Made by a program: the position numbers and the translations under genes
Shown: positions 8,181 through 17,097 of the stretch, piece by piece
Numbering within the stretch: the stretch's first letter is position 1
How the letters are laid out: each line of letters opens with the position of its first letter
NCBI GenBank assembly: GCA_014879845.1
Contig: JACSRI010000147.1
Coordinates: forward strand, 1 to 64,000
Source: Opitutaceae bacterium
GTDB taxonomy: Bacteria; Verrucomicrobiota; Verrucomicrobiia; Opitutales; Opitutaceae
DNA length: 64,000 nt
Direction of reading: 5' to 3'
Notes under the pieces: model-generated
Database searches by the model: none
What the model was told of the DNA's origin: nothing
The model's input: only the letters and a program-made list of their open reading frames with translations

Positions 8181-11144
8181 GTGAGCCATCATTCCCCCTC
8201 CACTCGAGAGTCTGCATCTTCAGCAGAACTCGACCCCCAAAGGTGCCGGCACGAGCTCGAGGCGGCGCGCGCGCGGATCGCAGAACTTGAGGACTCTGGG
8301 AGGTTGCTGGCCGGTGAGGCACGCGTGCTCGAGGCTGTTGCACAAGGCATCTCTCTCCGCGAGCTGCTCGATTCCATATGCCGGCTCATTGAGGACATCT
8401 CGCGTGGCGCTTTGTGTAGCATCGTCCTGGTCGATCGGGCGGAAAACCAGCTCCGGCATGGCGCAGCCCCCAGCCTGCCGGAAAGCTTCAATTGCGCCAT
8501 CCACGGGCGGCCCATCGTCCCAGACGCAGGCCCGTGCGGGATGGCTGCCTTCACGCGCCAGCAGGTCGTCTCGGCTGACATCTCCGTCGACGATCGCTGG
8601 GACGCGCACCAATGGCGCGAACTTGCGGCAGCTCACGGAATCCGAGCGTGCTGGTCGACACCCATACTCGCCTCTGACGGCACCGCCGAAGCGACCTTTG
8701 CGGTCTATTGGCGCGAACCAAGGTCCCCCACCGACCTCGACCAGCGGCTGATTCGCCAGGCCACGCATCTGGCTGCCGTCGTGATCAAGCACAGCGAGGC
8801 GGTCACGGCTCACCAGCAAAGCGAACAGCGCCTACGCAGCATCGCGGACACCATTCCCGGTCTTGTGTGGAGCGTCGAGCCGGACGGAGAAGTCGACTTT
8901 CTCAACCAACGCTGGCGCGACTACACCGGACTCTCGCTATCCGACGCGCAAGGCTGGGGATGGCGCGTGGCGATCCATCCGGATGATCTGGGTCGGATCG
9001 AAGACTATTGGCGCCAGGTCCTCGGTTCCGGATCACCGGGAGAATTTGAAGCACGCCTGAGGCGCCACGACGGCGTCTTCCGGTGGTTTCTCTTTCGCGC
9101 GGTGCCCCTGCGAGACGCCACCGGTCGCGTCACAAAATGGTACGGACAGAATGTAGACATTCACGACCGCAGATGCGCTGAAGAGGCCCTCCAGGCCGCC
9201 AAGGCACGCTTCGAGGGCATTCTCGCGATCGCGGACGACGCGATCATCGCTGTGGATTCAGACCAGAGAATCCTCCTCTTCAATCGCGGCGCCGAACGAA
9301 TCTTCGGGTACGCCTCCTCGGCGATCCTCGGTCGCCCGTTGAGCACGCTCCTTCCGGAGCGATTCGCCGCGATGCACGACCGCCATCTGGAGACATTCGC
9401 ACGTTCACCCGAGATTTCCCGCTCCATGGCCCAGCGCAATGAGGTGTTCGGCCGCCGCAAGGATGGATCCGAGTTTCCTGCCGAGGCCTCCATCTCGAAA
9501 CTCACTCAAGGCGACGACGTTGTATTTACTGTCATCCTACGCGAGATCACGGAGAGACGGCGCCTGGAGAACCGCCTGCGTCAGAGCGAGCGTAACTTGG
9601 CGGAAGGTCAGCGCCTGACCAAGACCGGCAGTTGGACTCTGGATTTCAGAACCGGGGAGACGGACTGGTCGGTTGAAACGTGCCGCATTTTTGGTTTCCC
9701 GGATCCGCCCCCGTCTCCCCACTACAACGCGTTTCGAGCGCGCGTGCGTCCCGAAGACCGCGCTGCAGTCGACAACGGGCTGCGCGAGAGCTTTGAGACG
9801 GGAGAGCCTCGCCCGCTCGAGTACATCTTCATCCTGCCCGACGGCACGGAAAAGCACATCGAGACGATTTCGCAGCCCGTGCGCGACGAGACCGGTGCCG
9901 TGGTGCGCCTGATGGGCACGGTGATGGATGTCACGGCCCGCAAGCGGACGGAAGCGACCCTGCGCGCCGCCGAACTCCTGGCCCGCGGTCAGCTCAATGC
10001 GCTCACGCGCACGCTTGATGCGCTCGCGCTCGAGGCCGAACCGGATCGGATACGCGAACACGTGCTGCGCACGATCGCGGAACAATTGAGCGCGCACAGT
10101 TGCAGCGTCTGGCAGCGGGAGCCGGATACCGGGCTCATGACCTTCGCCTGCGCGCTGGAGAACGATCGTCTCGTGACGGGCCATGAACATACCATCGCGT
10201 CGATCTCGCCGTCACTGCGCATCGAGGACATCTGGCCGTGGCCCGAGGTCTTTCGCACCGGAAAACCATACCTTCTCGAGGATATTCGCCAAGGCCCCGA
10301 TTTTCCCTGGCGCGAGCACGTGCTGAAGCTCGGCATCGTGACGATCCTGATCGTTCCGATGCTCGTGGCAGGCGAAGTCCACGGAGTGATCGGCATCCGT
10401 TTCACTCGTGCCCGGAGCTTCCAGGCTGAAGAAATGGAACTCGCCCAGGCGCTTGCCAATCAGGCCATGCTGGCGATGCAGTTGAATCGGCTCTCGGCAG
10501 AAAGTCGTCGGACCGCTGTGATCGCCGAGCGCAACCGCATGGCACGAGATATCCACGACACACTGGCCCAGGGCTTCACCGGCGTTATTGTTCAATTGGA
10601 AGCCGCAGGTGATGCTTCGTCCAAAGGTCTGGCTGAAGATGCCAACGCGCACATGCATCGCGCCGCCGAATTGGCGCGCGAGAGCCTCAAAGAGGCGCGC
10701 CGTTCCGTCCGTGCGCTTCGGCCCCAGGCCCTCGAGGAGATGAGCCTCGGGGCGGCGCTGGGCGATATGATCAGCAAGATGACTGCCGGGACGAACCTCG
10801 CCGCGACGTTCTCGGTCCGCGGCACGCCGCTCGCGCTCCCACCCGCCTGGGAGGAGAATCTGCTCCGCGTGGGTCAGGAAGTTTTGACCAACACCTTGCG
10901 ACACACCCGTGCGAAGACTTTCATCGCCACGCTCTCGTTTCAGCCGAGCGAGATCCAGCTCTCGATGCGCGACGATGGTTGCGGCTTCGATCCGACCAGA
11001 AAGTCGGATGGATTCGGGCTCACAGGTATGCGAGAACGAGTTGAAAGCATGGGTGGCGCCATGGCGCTCAAGAGCGAGAACGGGGCCGGGACCGCCGTTT
11101 CGATCGTTCTGCCGCTTCCGTCGCCGTCAAAGGTCAGCGTATGA
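8181..11144 (+). CDS. GAF/PAS multi-sensor histidine kinase, NarL-type (HisKA_3)
   Basis: 987 residues with no clear membrane segment, so probably cytoplasmic. Order: N-terminal GAF (~50-210), three PAS domains with PAC ends (~215-330 with IADTIPGLVWSVEPDGEVDF; ~335-455 with DDAIIAVDSDQRILLFNRGA; ~460-590), a second GAF (~610-770), then the kinase core. The phosphoacceptor H792 lies in NRMARDIHDTLAQGFTGVIV, typical of HisKA_3. The ATPase domain ends with DDGCGFDP and GFGLTGMRERVESMGG. It should autophosphorylate and pass phosphate to the regulator encoded next, whose ATG overlaps its stop by 4 bp. GTG start at 8181. Signals are unknown; GAF/PAS may bind small molecules, haem or flavin. Confidence 0.9.
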   Translation: MSHHSPSTRESASSAELDPQRCRHELEAARARIAELEDSGRLLAGEARVLEAVAQGISLRELLDSICRLIEDISRGALCSIVLVDRAENQLRHGAAPSLPESFNCAIHGRPIVPDAGPCGMAAFTRQQVVSADISVDDRWDAHQWRELAAAHGIRACWSTPILASDGTAEATFAVYWREPRSPTDLDQRLIRQATHLAAVVIKHSEAVTAHQQSEQRLRSIADTIPGLVWSVEPDGEVDFLNQRWRDYTGLSLSDAQGWGWRVAIHPDDLGRIEDYWRQVLGSGSPGEFEARLRRHDGVFRWFLFRAVPLRDATGRVTKWYGQNVDIHDRRCAEEALQAAKARFEGILAIADDAIIAVDSDQRILLFNRGAERIFGYASSAILGRPLSTLLPERFAAMHDRHLETFARSPEISRSMAQRNEVFGRRKDGSEFPAEASISKLTQGDDVVFTVILREITERRRLENRLRQSERNLAEGQRLTKTGSWTLDFRTGETDWSVETCRIFGFPDPPPSPHYNAFRARVRPEDRAAVDNGLRESFETGEPRPLEYIFILPDGTEKHIETISQPVRDETGAVVRLMGTVMDVTARKRTEATLRAAELLARGQLNALTRTLDALALEAEPDRIREHVLRTIAEQLSAHSCSVWQREPDTGLMTFACALENDRLVTGHEHTIASISPSLRIEDIWPWPEVFRTGKPYLLEDIRQGPDFPWREHVLKLGIVTILIVPMLVAGEVHGVIGIRFTRARSFQAEEMELAQALANQAMLAMQLNRLSAESRRTAVIAERNRMARDIHDTLAQGFTGVIVQLEAAGDASSKGLAEDANAHMHRAAELARESLKEARRSVRALRPQALEEMSLGAALGDMISKMTAGTNLAATFSVRGTPLALPPAWEENLLRVGQEVLTNTLRHTRAKTFIATLSFQPSEIQLSMRDDGCGFDPTRKSDGFGLTGMRERVESMGGAMALKSENGAGTAVSIVLPLPSPSKVSV

Positions 11145-11797
11145 GTCTGCCCGAGATCACACGACCCGAAAAAGCCGCAGGCGCCATCCGCTTGGTTGTC
11201 GCAGACGACCATGTCACCGTTCTTGAGGGCCTGGTCGCAATCATCAGTCGACAAGCCGATATGCGCGTCGTTGGGCAGGCTTCCGATGGCGAACGCGCAG
11301 TCCAATTGTGCCGGGAGCATCATCCCGACATCGCCCTGCTCGACCTACGTATGCCCAGGCTCGACGGCGTCGAGGTCATCCAGGAGCTGCGCCAGGTGAA
11401 CGAGAAGATTCGAGCGATCGTGCTGACGACGTTCGATACGGATGCCGATATCGCCAAGGCCGTGCGGGCTGGAGCCAAAGGCTACCTGCTGAAGGACGCG
11501 CCCCGGGAGGAAATTCTTGCGTGTATCCGACGCGTGCATGCAGGCGAGACGTGCATTCCCGCCGCCCTCGTGGCCAAGCTGGCGGCCGGGATCAGCAGCG
11601 AGCCGGTTACTCCACGTGAACTTGATGTGCTCACCCTCCTGTCGCGCGGGTTGAGCAACAAGGAGATCAGTTCCAGGCTGAGCATCAGCGAAACGACCGT
11701 GAAGGCACATCTTCGGGCGATCTTCACCAAGCTCAATGTTCTCAGCCGCACGGAAGCCATCGCCGTGGCGACGCGGCGCGGACTCGTTCAGCTCTAG
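11141..11797 (+). CDS. NarL/FixJ-family response regulator
   Basis: 218 residues. The receiver domain (~12-130) has the acidic pocket in LVVADDHVTVLEG, phosphoacceptor D68 in ALLDLRMPRLDGVEV and the Lys in GYLLKDAPREEIL. The C-terminal LuxR-type HTH (~152-215) shows TPRELDVLTLLSRGLSNKEI and SETTVKAHLRAIFTKLNV. An ATGA overlap with the preceding kinase indicates translational coupling and a cognate pair. Once phosphorylated it should dimerise and bind DNA. An 18-bp perfect palindrome ~50 bp downstream, before the sigma-factor gene, is a possible target, but this is untested. Confidence 0.93.
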   Translation: MSLPEITRPEKAAGAIRLVVADDHVTVLEGLVAIISRQADMRVVGQASDGERAVQLCREHHPDIALLDLRMPRLDGVEVIQELRQVNEKIRAIVLTTFDTDADIAKAVRAGAKGYLLKDAPREEILACIRRVHAGETCIPAALVAKLAAGISSEPVTPRELDVLTLLSRGLSNKEISSRLSISETTVKAHLRAIFTKLNVLSRTEAIAVATRRGLVQL

Positions 11798-11847
11798 GCG
11801 CCTGGGATCTTCGTCAGGGTCCGCCGACCGATAGGCCCACGCCTTCC

Positions 11848-11865
11848 CTAGTTCGTACGAACTAG
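11848..11865. promoter_or_regulatory. 18-bp perfect palindrome, putative operator
   Basis: CTAGTTCGT/ACGAACTAG is an uninterrupted palindrome in the 315-bp gap between the response regulator and the sigma-factor gene. It is 248 bp before the sigma ATG. No T-tract follows, so an operator is more likely than a terminator. Nothing else recognisable is seen in 11798-12112. Confidence 0.5.
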
Positions 11866-12112
11866 CGCCGCATCGTTCGCCCGTAGCAGGGTTTTCGGCC
11901 CATACGATCGATGCTTCCTCATGCGCTGGCCTGCTAGGGTAGCGTCATGAATCCGGCTGCGCCAGCTCTCGCGAAAGCTCCAGCGCCCTCTCGATTCGGG
12001 ATGCCCCACGATCCGGCGGGTGGAAATCTGGTAGGCTGCCAAGCCAGGCCCGCACGCCCCGAACATAGTCTCACGGAGTCGGCCCCCGACCGGGCCAAGT
12101 CCACCTCGTAGG

Positions 12113-13096
12113 ATGACGACGGATTCCGAAGATCTTCGCGCCGTGCTGGCCGACCTGGAGCGTCGGGGCGAAGCAGCGCGCACTGCGGGCGATGAACCCT
12201 TGGCCGAGAAGCTCTTTCGCGAGGGCGTGGTGCGCCTGAGCGCACAGGTGAATACGACAGGCACACGTGACGGTTCGCAGATTTCCGAGGACGCCTTGCT
12301 GCTGGGCGCTCGCCTAGCCCTGCACGCGGGTGACCTAGAAAACGCCCGGCAGATTGCTGCGATCGCGCGTTCGAAAGCGCAGACGGAAGAGAGCATGAAA
12401 GCATGGCACGACCTGTTCGACATGGCCCTCTGGGGCGATGCGTGGCTGGTCGCTGCGGCAAGACGTGAACCTCCGGAGATGCCGGCGCTTGATGAACTTG
12501 TCGCGCGCCACTGGAAGACACTCTACGCACGCTGTCGCCTGCTTGCGCTCGACCATCACCGCGCCAGCGACCTCGCCCAACAGGCATGGTGCCGCATCCT
12601 GCGAGCACGCCAGGACCTCCGGCCCGGTGGCAACTTTCGCGGCTACCTGCTCGCAGCGGCGACGAACCTGTGGCGCGACTCACTTCGCTCCTCTCAACGG
12701 GCTGGTCCACTCTCCGATCAGCGCCTTTCCTGCCTGGATGAAGTGCTTTCGACCGATGCGGAGTCCTCCACGGCGCTTCGCGATGTCCTTCCCGACGCGA
12801 AATCGATCCGCGCCCGCGATACGATCCATCTGCGCATGGACATCGATCGGGCTCTCGCCCAACTCTCGCCGTTGATGCGCGAGGTACTCGTCTGCCGCCT
12901 GATCTCGGGCGAATCCTGCGCCTCGATCGGCGCGCGTCACGGACGCACCGAGCAGACCGTCAGCGGATGGGTGCGCGAGGCAATTCGCGAAATGAAGCGC
13001 CTGCTCGAGGAGCCAGTCGAACGCGAACCCCAGAACGACGACGTCAAAGTCGCACGCACGCCGAGTCGCTCGACCCCGCACGCGATCCGAGGCTGA
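12113..13096 (+). CDS. ECF-like RNA polymerase sigma factor with N-terminal extension
   Basis: 327 residues, longer than the usual 170-220 of ECF factors. Residues ~125-200 carry region 2 (LVARHWKTLYARCRLLALDH, ASDLAQQAWCRILRARQDL and a -10-recognition-like stretch NFRGYLLAAATNLWRDSLR). Residues ~240-305 carry region 4 (ALAQLSPLMREVLVCRLISG, SCASIGARHGRTEQTVSGWV). The first ~120 residues are helical, charged and unassigned; they may act as a built-in regulatory domain. ATG at 12113. No anti-sigma gene is adjacent: the next gene is convergent. The upstream kinase/regulator pair on the same strand may control it. Confidence 0.82.
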   Translation: MTTDSEDLRAVLADLERRGEAARTAGDEPLAEKLFREGVVRLSAQVNTTGTRDGSQISEDALLLGARLALHAGDLENARQIAAIARSKAQTEESMKAWHDLFDMALWGDAWLVAAARREPPEMPALDELVARHWKTLYARCRLLALDHHRASDLAQQAWCRILRARQDLRPGGNFRGYLLAAATNLWRDSLRSSQRAGPLSDQRLSCLDEVLSTDAESSTALRDVLPDAKSIRARDTIHLRMDIDRALAQLSPLMREVLVCRLISGESCASIGARHGRTEQTVSGWVREAIREMKRLLEEPVEREPQNDDVKVARTPSRSTPHAIRG

Positions 13097-13214
13097 CACT
13101 CGTCGGCGCGAACCGGGGCGGCGCGAAACGCTCGCATCGCCGTTGTCGGAGTTGGTCGGCGGTAGCCTCGGCATCTGCCGTTCCCGCCGGAACCTCCGCC
13201 CTCGCAGGGCGCCT

Positions 13215-14027
13215 CTACGTTCGAAGCGCGACAGAGGTGCGAGCGACCTTGTCCGTGGCCCAGGCGAGCGCGAAGTCTGCGACCTCTTCCCAGCCTTGCT
13301 CGGCGATGATATAGTGGCTTCGGCCGGCAAACTCCTTGTATTCGGTCACTGCTGACGAAGCGCGGTGCCTGCGGAATATCTTCCGGCTCAGGGCCGCCGG
13401 CATGATGACGTCCTTTTCTCCACCGACGACGAGCATCGGTGGGCGAGCTGGGTTGCGGAAGTTGACCGCGGTAGAAGCCCCGGGTGTGACGTTGGCCAAG
13501 GCCGCCTGAAAGATCGCTCGTCCCGATGCGGGTATCACCTGCGCCTCGTACTCTCGACGGGCGTCTGCCTCCGTCAGTGTATTGGCAAAAACCCGCCACC
13601 ATTGCGGGAACGAGAAGATGAACGTGCTCCGGTAGTTCAGCGGATTCGCCAGGGCACCGGTCAACGCGCCGTAGGTCGAGAAAGGGAGCAGGTAGATGCC
13701 CTTCGGCGGCACGGAATCGATCGCGACGACAGCGGCACCGAGGCCTCGATCCGCCAGGGCCTGCGTGACCAGCCCGCCATACGAATGCCCCATGATGATC
13801 GGCGGTTCAGGCAACTCACGGATGATGCGCGCGTAGTGCTCGATCACATCCTCTGCACCGACCCCATGCAGACTCGATGCATCGCGACGCATCTCGGCCG
13901 GGCTCCCTTCCACACCCGGCCACGCGGGTGCCAGCACCGTGTATCCCTGGGCTTCATAGCGGCGTTTGAACTTGTCCCAACTGAGCGGCGTGACCCAAAG
14001 GCCGTGAATCAAGATGATGGTGTTCAT
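13215..14027 (-). CDS. alpha/beta hydrolase
   Basis: 270 residues from the ATG at 14027 (MNTIILIHGLWVTPLSW); a longer frame upstream adds an atypical tail. The oxyanion region is IHGLW, the nucleophile elbow is MGHSYGGLVT, an acid lies in VVGGEKDVIMP and the His in FAGRSHYIIAEQ. It resembles the esterase/haloperoxidase-like hydrolases often found with oxidative-stress genes. Substrate unknown. It lies 63 bp after an aldo/keto reductase gene on the same strand and is probably the last gene of a four-gene run that starts at 16896. Convergent with the sigma-factor gene. Confidence 0.85.
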   Translation of the reverse strand: MNTIILIHGLWVTPLSWDKFKRRYEAQGYTVLAPAWPGVEGSPAEMRRDASSLHGVGAEDVIEHYARIIRELPEPPIIMGHSYGGLVTQALADRGLGAAVVAIDSVPPKGIYLLPFSTYGALTGALANPLNYRSTFIFSFPQWWRVFANTLTEADARREYEAQVIPASGRAIFQAALANVTPGASTAVNFRNPARPPMLVVGGEKDVIMPAALSRKIFRRHRASSAVTEYKEFAGRSHYIIAEQGWEEVADFALAWATDKVARTSVALRT

Positions 14028-14090
14028 GATGGGTAGCTTGGTGGCTGCGCTGTTCAGGAAGTGTCCGGCGTCTTGCACGCCTCGATGCGG

Positions 14091-15125
14091 TCAGCGGACG
14101 GCGTGACCACGCGCGGCGCGCTTCGCGAGTTTTCCCCCGGCGACCCGTTGCATGCTCGCCGCGACGAAGTCGTGAGGAAATCCCAGGGAAACCGCACTGG
14201 CCTCGTCGAGCCGCCGCAGGTGCTCGTCGGAGAGGCGCACGTCCGAGGCTGCGAGATTGTCGGCCAGTTGCTCAGGCGTGCGCGGCCCGAGAATGGGGAG
14301 CGTGCCCCTTGCCAGTACCCACGCGATCGCCGCCTGACCCGGCGAGCAGTTCAGTTCCTGCGCGACCGCCAGCACCGCATCGACGGCCGCCGTCTTGCGT
14401 GCATCGCTCTCGCCGTGAACGACGGCCCCCAGTCCCTGCGCTCGGCCGGATTCACCCTTCCGATATTTGCCAGTCAGCAGGCCGCCACCGAGCGGCGACC
14501 AACTGACCACACCAAGATCAAATGCTGCCGCCATCGGCAGAAGTTCACGCTCTGGAGTCCTCTCCACCAGGCTGTACTCGATTTGCAGCGCAGCGAGTGG
14601 TGCCAAGCCGCGCAAGTTGGCAAGAGTCGCCGCCGTCGCCACTCGCCACGCTGGGAAATCCGAGAGCCCGATATAGAGCGCCTTGCCGCTCCGCACCAAC
14701 AGGTCGAGGCCGAGCATGATCTCGTCAATCGGTGTCACACTGTCGGGCATGTGGACCCAGAGGAGATCGACGCGGTCGGTCTTCAGTCGTCGCAGACTCG
14801 CCTCCACCGACTGGACCATGGCCCTTCGACTATTGCCGACACCCAGCGGCCCCGGATTCGCGCTGTCGCCCAGCGAGAACTTCGAGGCGAGGAAAATCTC
14901 GTCGCGTTCGGCTGCGATAAACTCACCCACCATCGATTCGGATTGGCCGAACTGATATTGATCGGCGGTGTCGATGAAGTTTCCGCCTGCGTCGCGATAG
15001 CCGCGATACACGCTGAAAGCCTCGTCGCGGTCAGATCCGTATCCCCACCCCTTTCCGAAGTTGGCGGTGCCAAGCGCGAATGCAGACAGATGAAGGCCGG
15101 TGTGGCCAAAGTTACGATGGTGCAT
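14091..15125 (-). CDS. aldo/keto reductase
   Basis: 344 residues, (beta/alpha)8 family. Catalytic residues are visible: Asp and Tyr in FIDTADQYQFGQSES, Lys in IFLASKFSLG, and His in DLLWVHMPDSVTP. The C-terminal NADPH-binding part includes WVLARGTLPILGPRTPEQLA. The enzyme reduces aldehydes or ketones, probably as detoxification in the cytoplasm. ATG at 15125 preceded by an AGGA-type ribosome site. It sits 36 bp downstream of an alpha/beta hydrolase gene and upstream of another, forming a small reductase/hydrolase operon. Confidence 0.93.
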   Translation of the reverse strand: MHHRNFGHTGLHLSAFALGTANFGKGWGYGSDRDEAFSVYRGYRDAGGNFIDTADQYQFGQSESMVGEFIAAERDEIFLASKFSLGDSANPGPLGVGNSRRAMVQSVEASLRRLKTDRVDLLWVHMPDSVTPIDEIMLGLDLLVRSGKALYIGLSDFPAWRVATAATLANLRGLAPLAALQIEYSLVERTPERELLPMAAAFDLGVVSWSPLGGGLLTGKYRKGESGRAQGLGAVVHGESDARKTAAVDAVLAVAQELNCSPGQAAIAWVLARGTLPILGPRTPEQLADNLAASDVRLSDEHLRRLDEASAVSLGFPHDFVAASMQRVAGGKLAKRAARGHAVR

Positions 15126-15161
15126 GAGGTGTCCTATGAGAGTGCGTTGCTCCGGCGGGCC

Positions 15162-16079
15162 TCATCCTTGGGTCCGCGTGAGGAACTCCAGGATATACCC
15201 GACCATCAGTTCTGGATGCTGATGTTGCGGTGCGTGTCCCGTGTCAGAGATCAGGATGAACTGGGCGCTGGGAAGCTTCCCGATCAGTGGATACCAGTTC
15301 TCCACTGGATTGCTGGTGTCCGCATCTCCGCTCACGATGAGCAGCGGCACCGGAAGCGTGCTCAACCGCGCTCGTCGTCCGCTCGCGTCCGCCCGATACG
15401 TCCCGTGCGCATCGAGAAACGGCTTGAACTGACTCATCGAAGACGGGATGCGATCCGCCACACCCTTGCGCGCGTAGATCCGCTCGTGCGATCGCTTCGC
15501 GGCGAGACGACTCCGTTCCGATGAGGGGACGAAGAACAGAACCTCCTCGTCGTCGAGGTCGTTGACTGGCCTGAGCGCCCGCTCCAGGAATCCGGGATCG
15601 ATAGCGTGGGTCGTGGCACCCGGCGGATTGGTGCCGAGCAGAATCGCGTGGGTGACGCGCTCCGGATGCTCGACCACGAACGACTGCACCGCGAACCCTC
15701 CCCACGACCAGCCAAGGATCGTGAATTTCTCCAGCGCCAGCGCCTGGACGAGCGCATCAAGGAACGCGACAACTTGCCCCATATCCGAAGGCAACATCCC
15801 CGAAGAGTATCCAACGCCCGGATAGTCGAAGGTGATGACACGACGGTGTCGCGCGAGTTCATCCAGGAAGAGCGGATCCCACGTGTCCAGGGTGCCGCGG
15901 AAGCGATTCGCCAGCAGGATCGTCGCCCCGCGACCCGCCTCGCGATACGCGATCCTGTCCCCATTCACCTCGACGTAACGAGTCGGTGAATCACCTGCAT
16001 TGTGGTCTGCCACCACCGCCGGAACGTTCGCCGTTACGCCCAGCGTGGTAGCCGAGGTGTGTCGCATGGACAAAGTCAT
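15162..16079 (-). CDS. alpha/beta hydrolase (NRFRG-type)
   Basis: 305 residues from the ATG at 16079, which has a good AAGGAGAG ribosome site; an upstream in-frame start at 16106 lacks one. The nucleophile motif is LGWSWGGFAV, an acid is in IVSGDADTSNP and the His in ISDTGHAPQHQH. The usual HG oxyanion motif is replaced by LLANRFRGTLDTWDP, a pattern known in a sub-group of hydrolases annotated as haloperoxidase- or oxidoreductase-like. The N-terminal ~40 residues before YVEVNGDRIAYREAG are unassigned. Substrate unknown. Likely co-transcribed with the downstream aldo/keto reductase. Confidence 0.87.
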   Translation of the reverse strand: MTLSMRHTSATTLGVTANVPAVVADHNAGDSPTRYVEVNGDRIAYREAGRGATILLANRFRGTLDTWDPLFLDELARHRRVITFDYPGVGYSSGMLPSDMGQVVAFLDALVQALALEKFTILGWSWGGFAVQSFVVEHPERVTHAILLGTNPPGATTHAIDPGFLERALRPVNDLDDEEVLFFVPSSERSRLAAKRSHERIYARKGVADRIPSSMSQFKPFLDAHGTYRADASGRRARLSTLPVPLLIVSGDADTSNPVENWYPLIGKLPSAQFILISDTGHAPQHQHPELMVGYILEFLTRTQG

Positions 16080-16209
16080 GATGTGTCTCTCCTTCCTGCC
16101 GCGCACGCGGCCTTGCTAGGATTCGCCGTTCACGGAACTCGGTGCCACGTGCGGTCCCCGCCCCACCCGTATTTGAGTCCGGGGCGAGGACACACCCGCT
16201 TGCGGGCGA

Positions 16210-16896
16210 TCAATGCGCCGACGTCGCCACCGGACGATACTCCGGGAATTCCGTCTGCGGAGCCTGGTGAACCATGGTGTAGGCGTACTCCACACCGGCC
16301 CCATAGGCGCCGAAGTGCGTCTTCACGATGTCCATCACCGCGTCGTACGTGCCACGTGAGGCCCAGTCGCGCTGCCACTCCAGCATGACCGAAAGCGCTG
16401 TCACCGGCTTCGCACCGGCCTGAATCACACGCTTCATCGCGTTCTCGTGCGCGAGCAAGCTGACGTCACCACAGCAGTCTTCGACCACGAAGACGGAGTA
16501 GCCGTCGAAGATCGCCTGGATGGTCGGCAAGGCGACGCAGGTCTCGGTCCAGAGGCCGGAAAGGACGATGTTCTTGCGACCGGTCTTCTTGATCGCGGCG
16601 ACGAAGTTGGCGTCGTCCCACGAGTTCATCGTCGACCGCTCGATCGGCACCTCGCCCTTGAAGACCGCCTGGATCTGCGGCCACATGTATCCGCTGAATG
16701 CCTTCGTCTCGACCGTGCTCAGCACGACCGGCACGCCGAAGACGCGCGCGGCTTTCGAAAGCGCCACGTTGTTGTTGATGATCGACTGGCGATCATGAGA
16801 TGCGACGCCGAAGAGCATCTGCGGCTGGAGATCGATGATCGCGACGACGGAGTTGTCAGGAGTGAGGAGGCCTTTTTCGGACAGCTTTGTGTTCAT
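16210..16896 (-). CDS. isochorismatase-family hydrolase (YcaC-like)
   Basis: 228 residues from the ATG at 16896 (MNTKLSEKG). The catalytic Asp is in SVVAIIDLQPQMLFG and the nucleophilic Cys in GLWTETCVALPTIQAIFDGY, both typical of cysteine hydrolases of the isochorismatase fold. The overall pattern is closest to YcaC-type proteins of uncertain substrate. The C-terminal extension (TYDAVMDIVKTHFGAYGAGV) is common in this sub-group. It begins the run of detoxification genes that continues leftward to 13215, 201 bp after the lipoprotein gene of the upstream cassette. Confidence 0.88.
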   Translation of the reverse strand: MNTKLSEKGLLTPDNSVVAIIDLQPQMLFGVASHDRQSIINNNVALSKAARVFGVPVVLSTVETKAFSGYMWPQIQAVFKGEVPIERSTMNSWDDANFVAAIKKTGRKNIVLSGLWTETCVALPTIQAIFDGYSVFVVEDCCGDVSLLAHENAMKRVIQAGAKPVTALSVMLEWQRDWASRGTYDAVMDIVKTHFGAYGAGVEYAYTMVHQAPQTEFPEYRPVATSAH

Positions 16897-17097
16897 AGGA
16901 TCGAGGGTGTCTGGGCTGGCCCGGCCGAGGAACTCTCGCCGGACGCGCCCCATGTCGTTTTCTGCGTTTCAGCACCGGTCGATCTGGCATGGCGAGCATT
17001 CCATGGTCGCACACCGATCGCCGGCACCTCTACTTACGCCGGCGGGCGGTGGAATGAAAACGCGTCGCCCATCAGCCGAGATTTTCCAGCGTCACCC

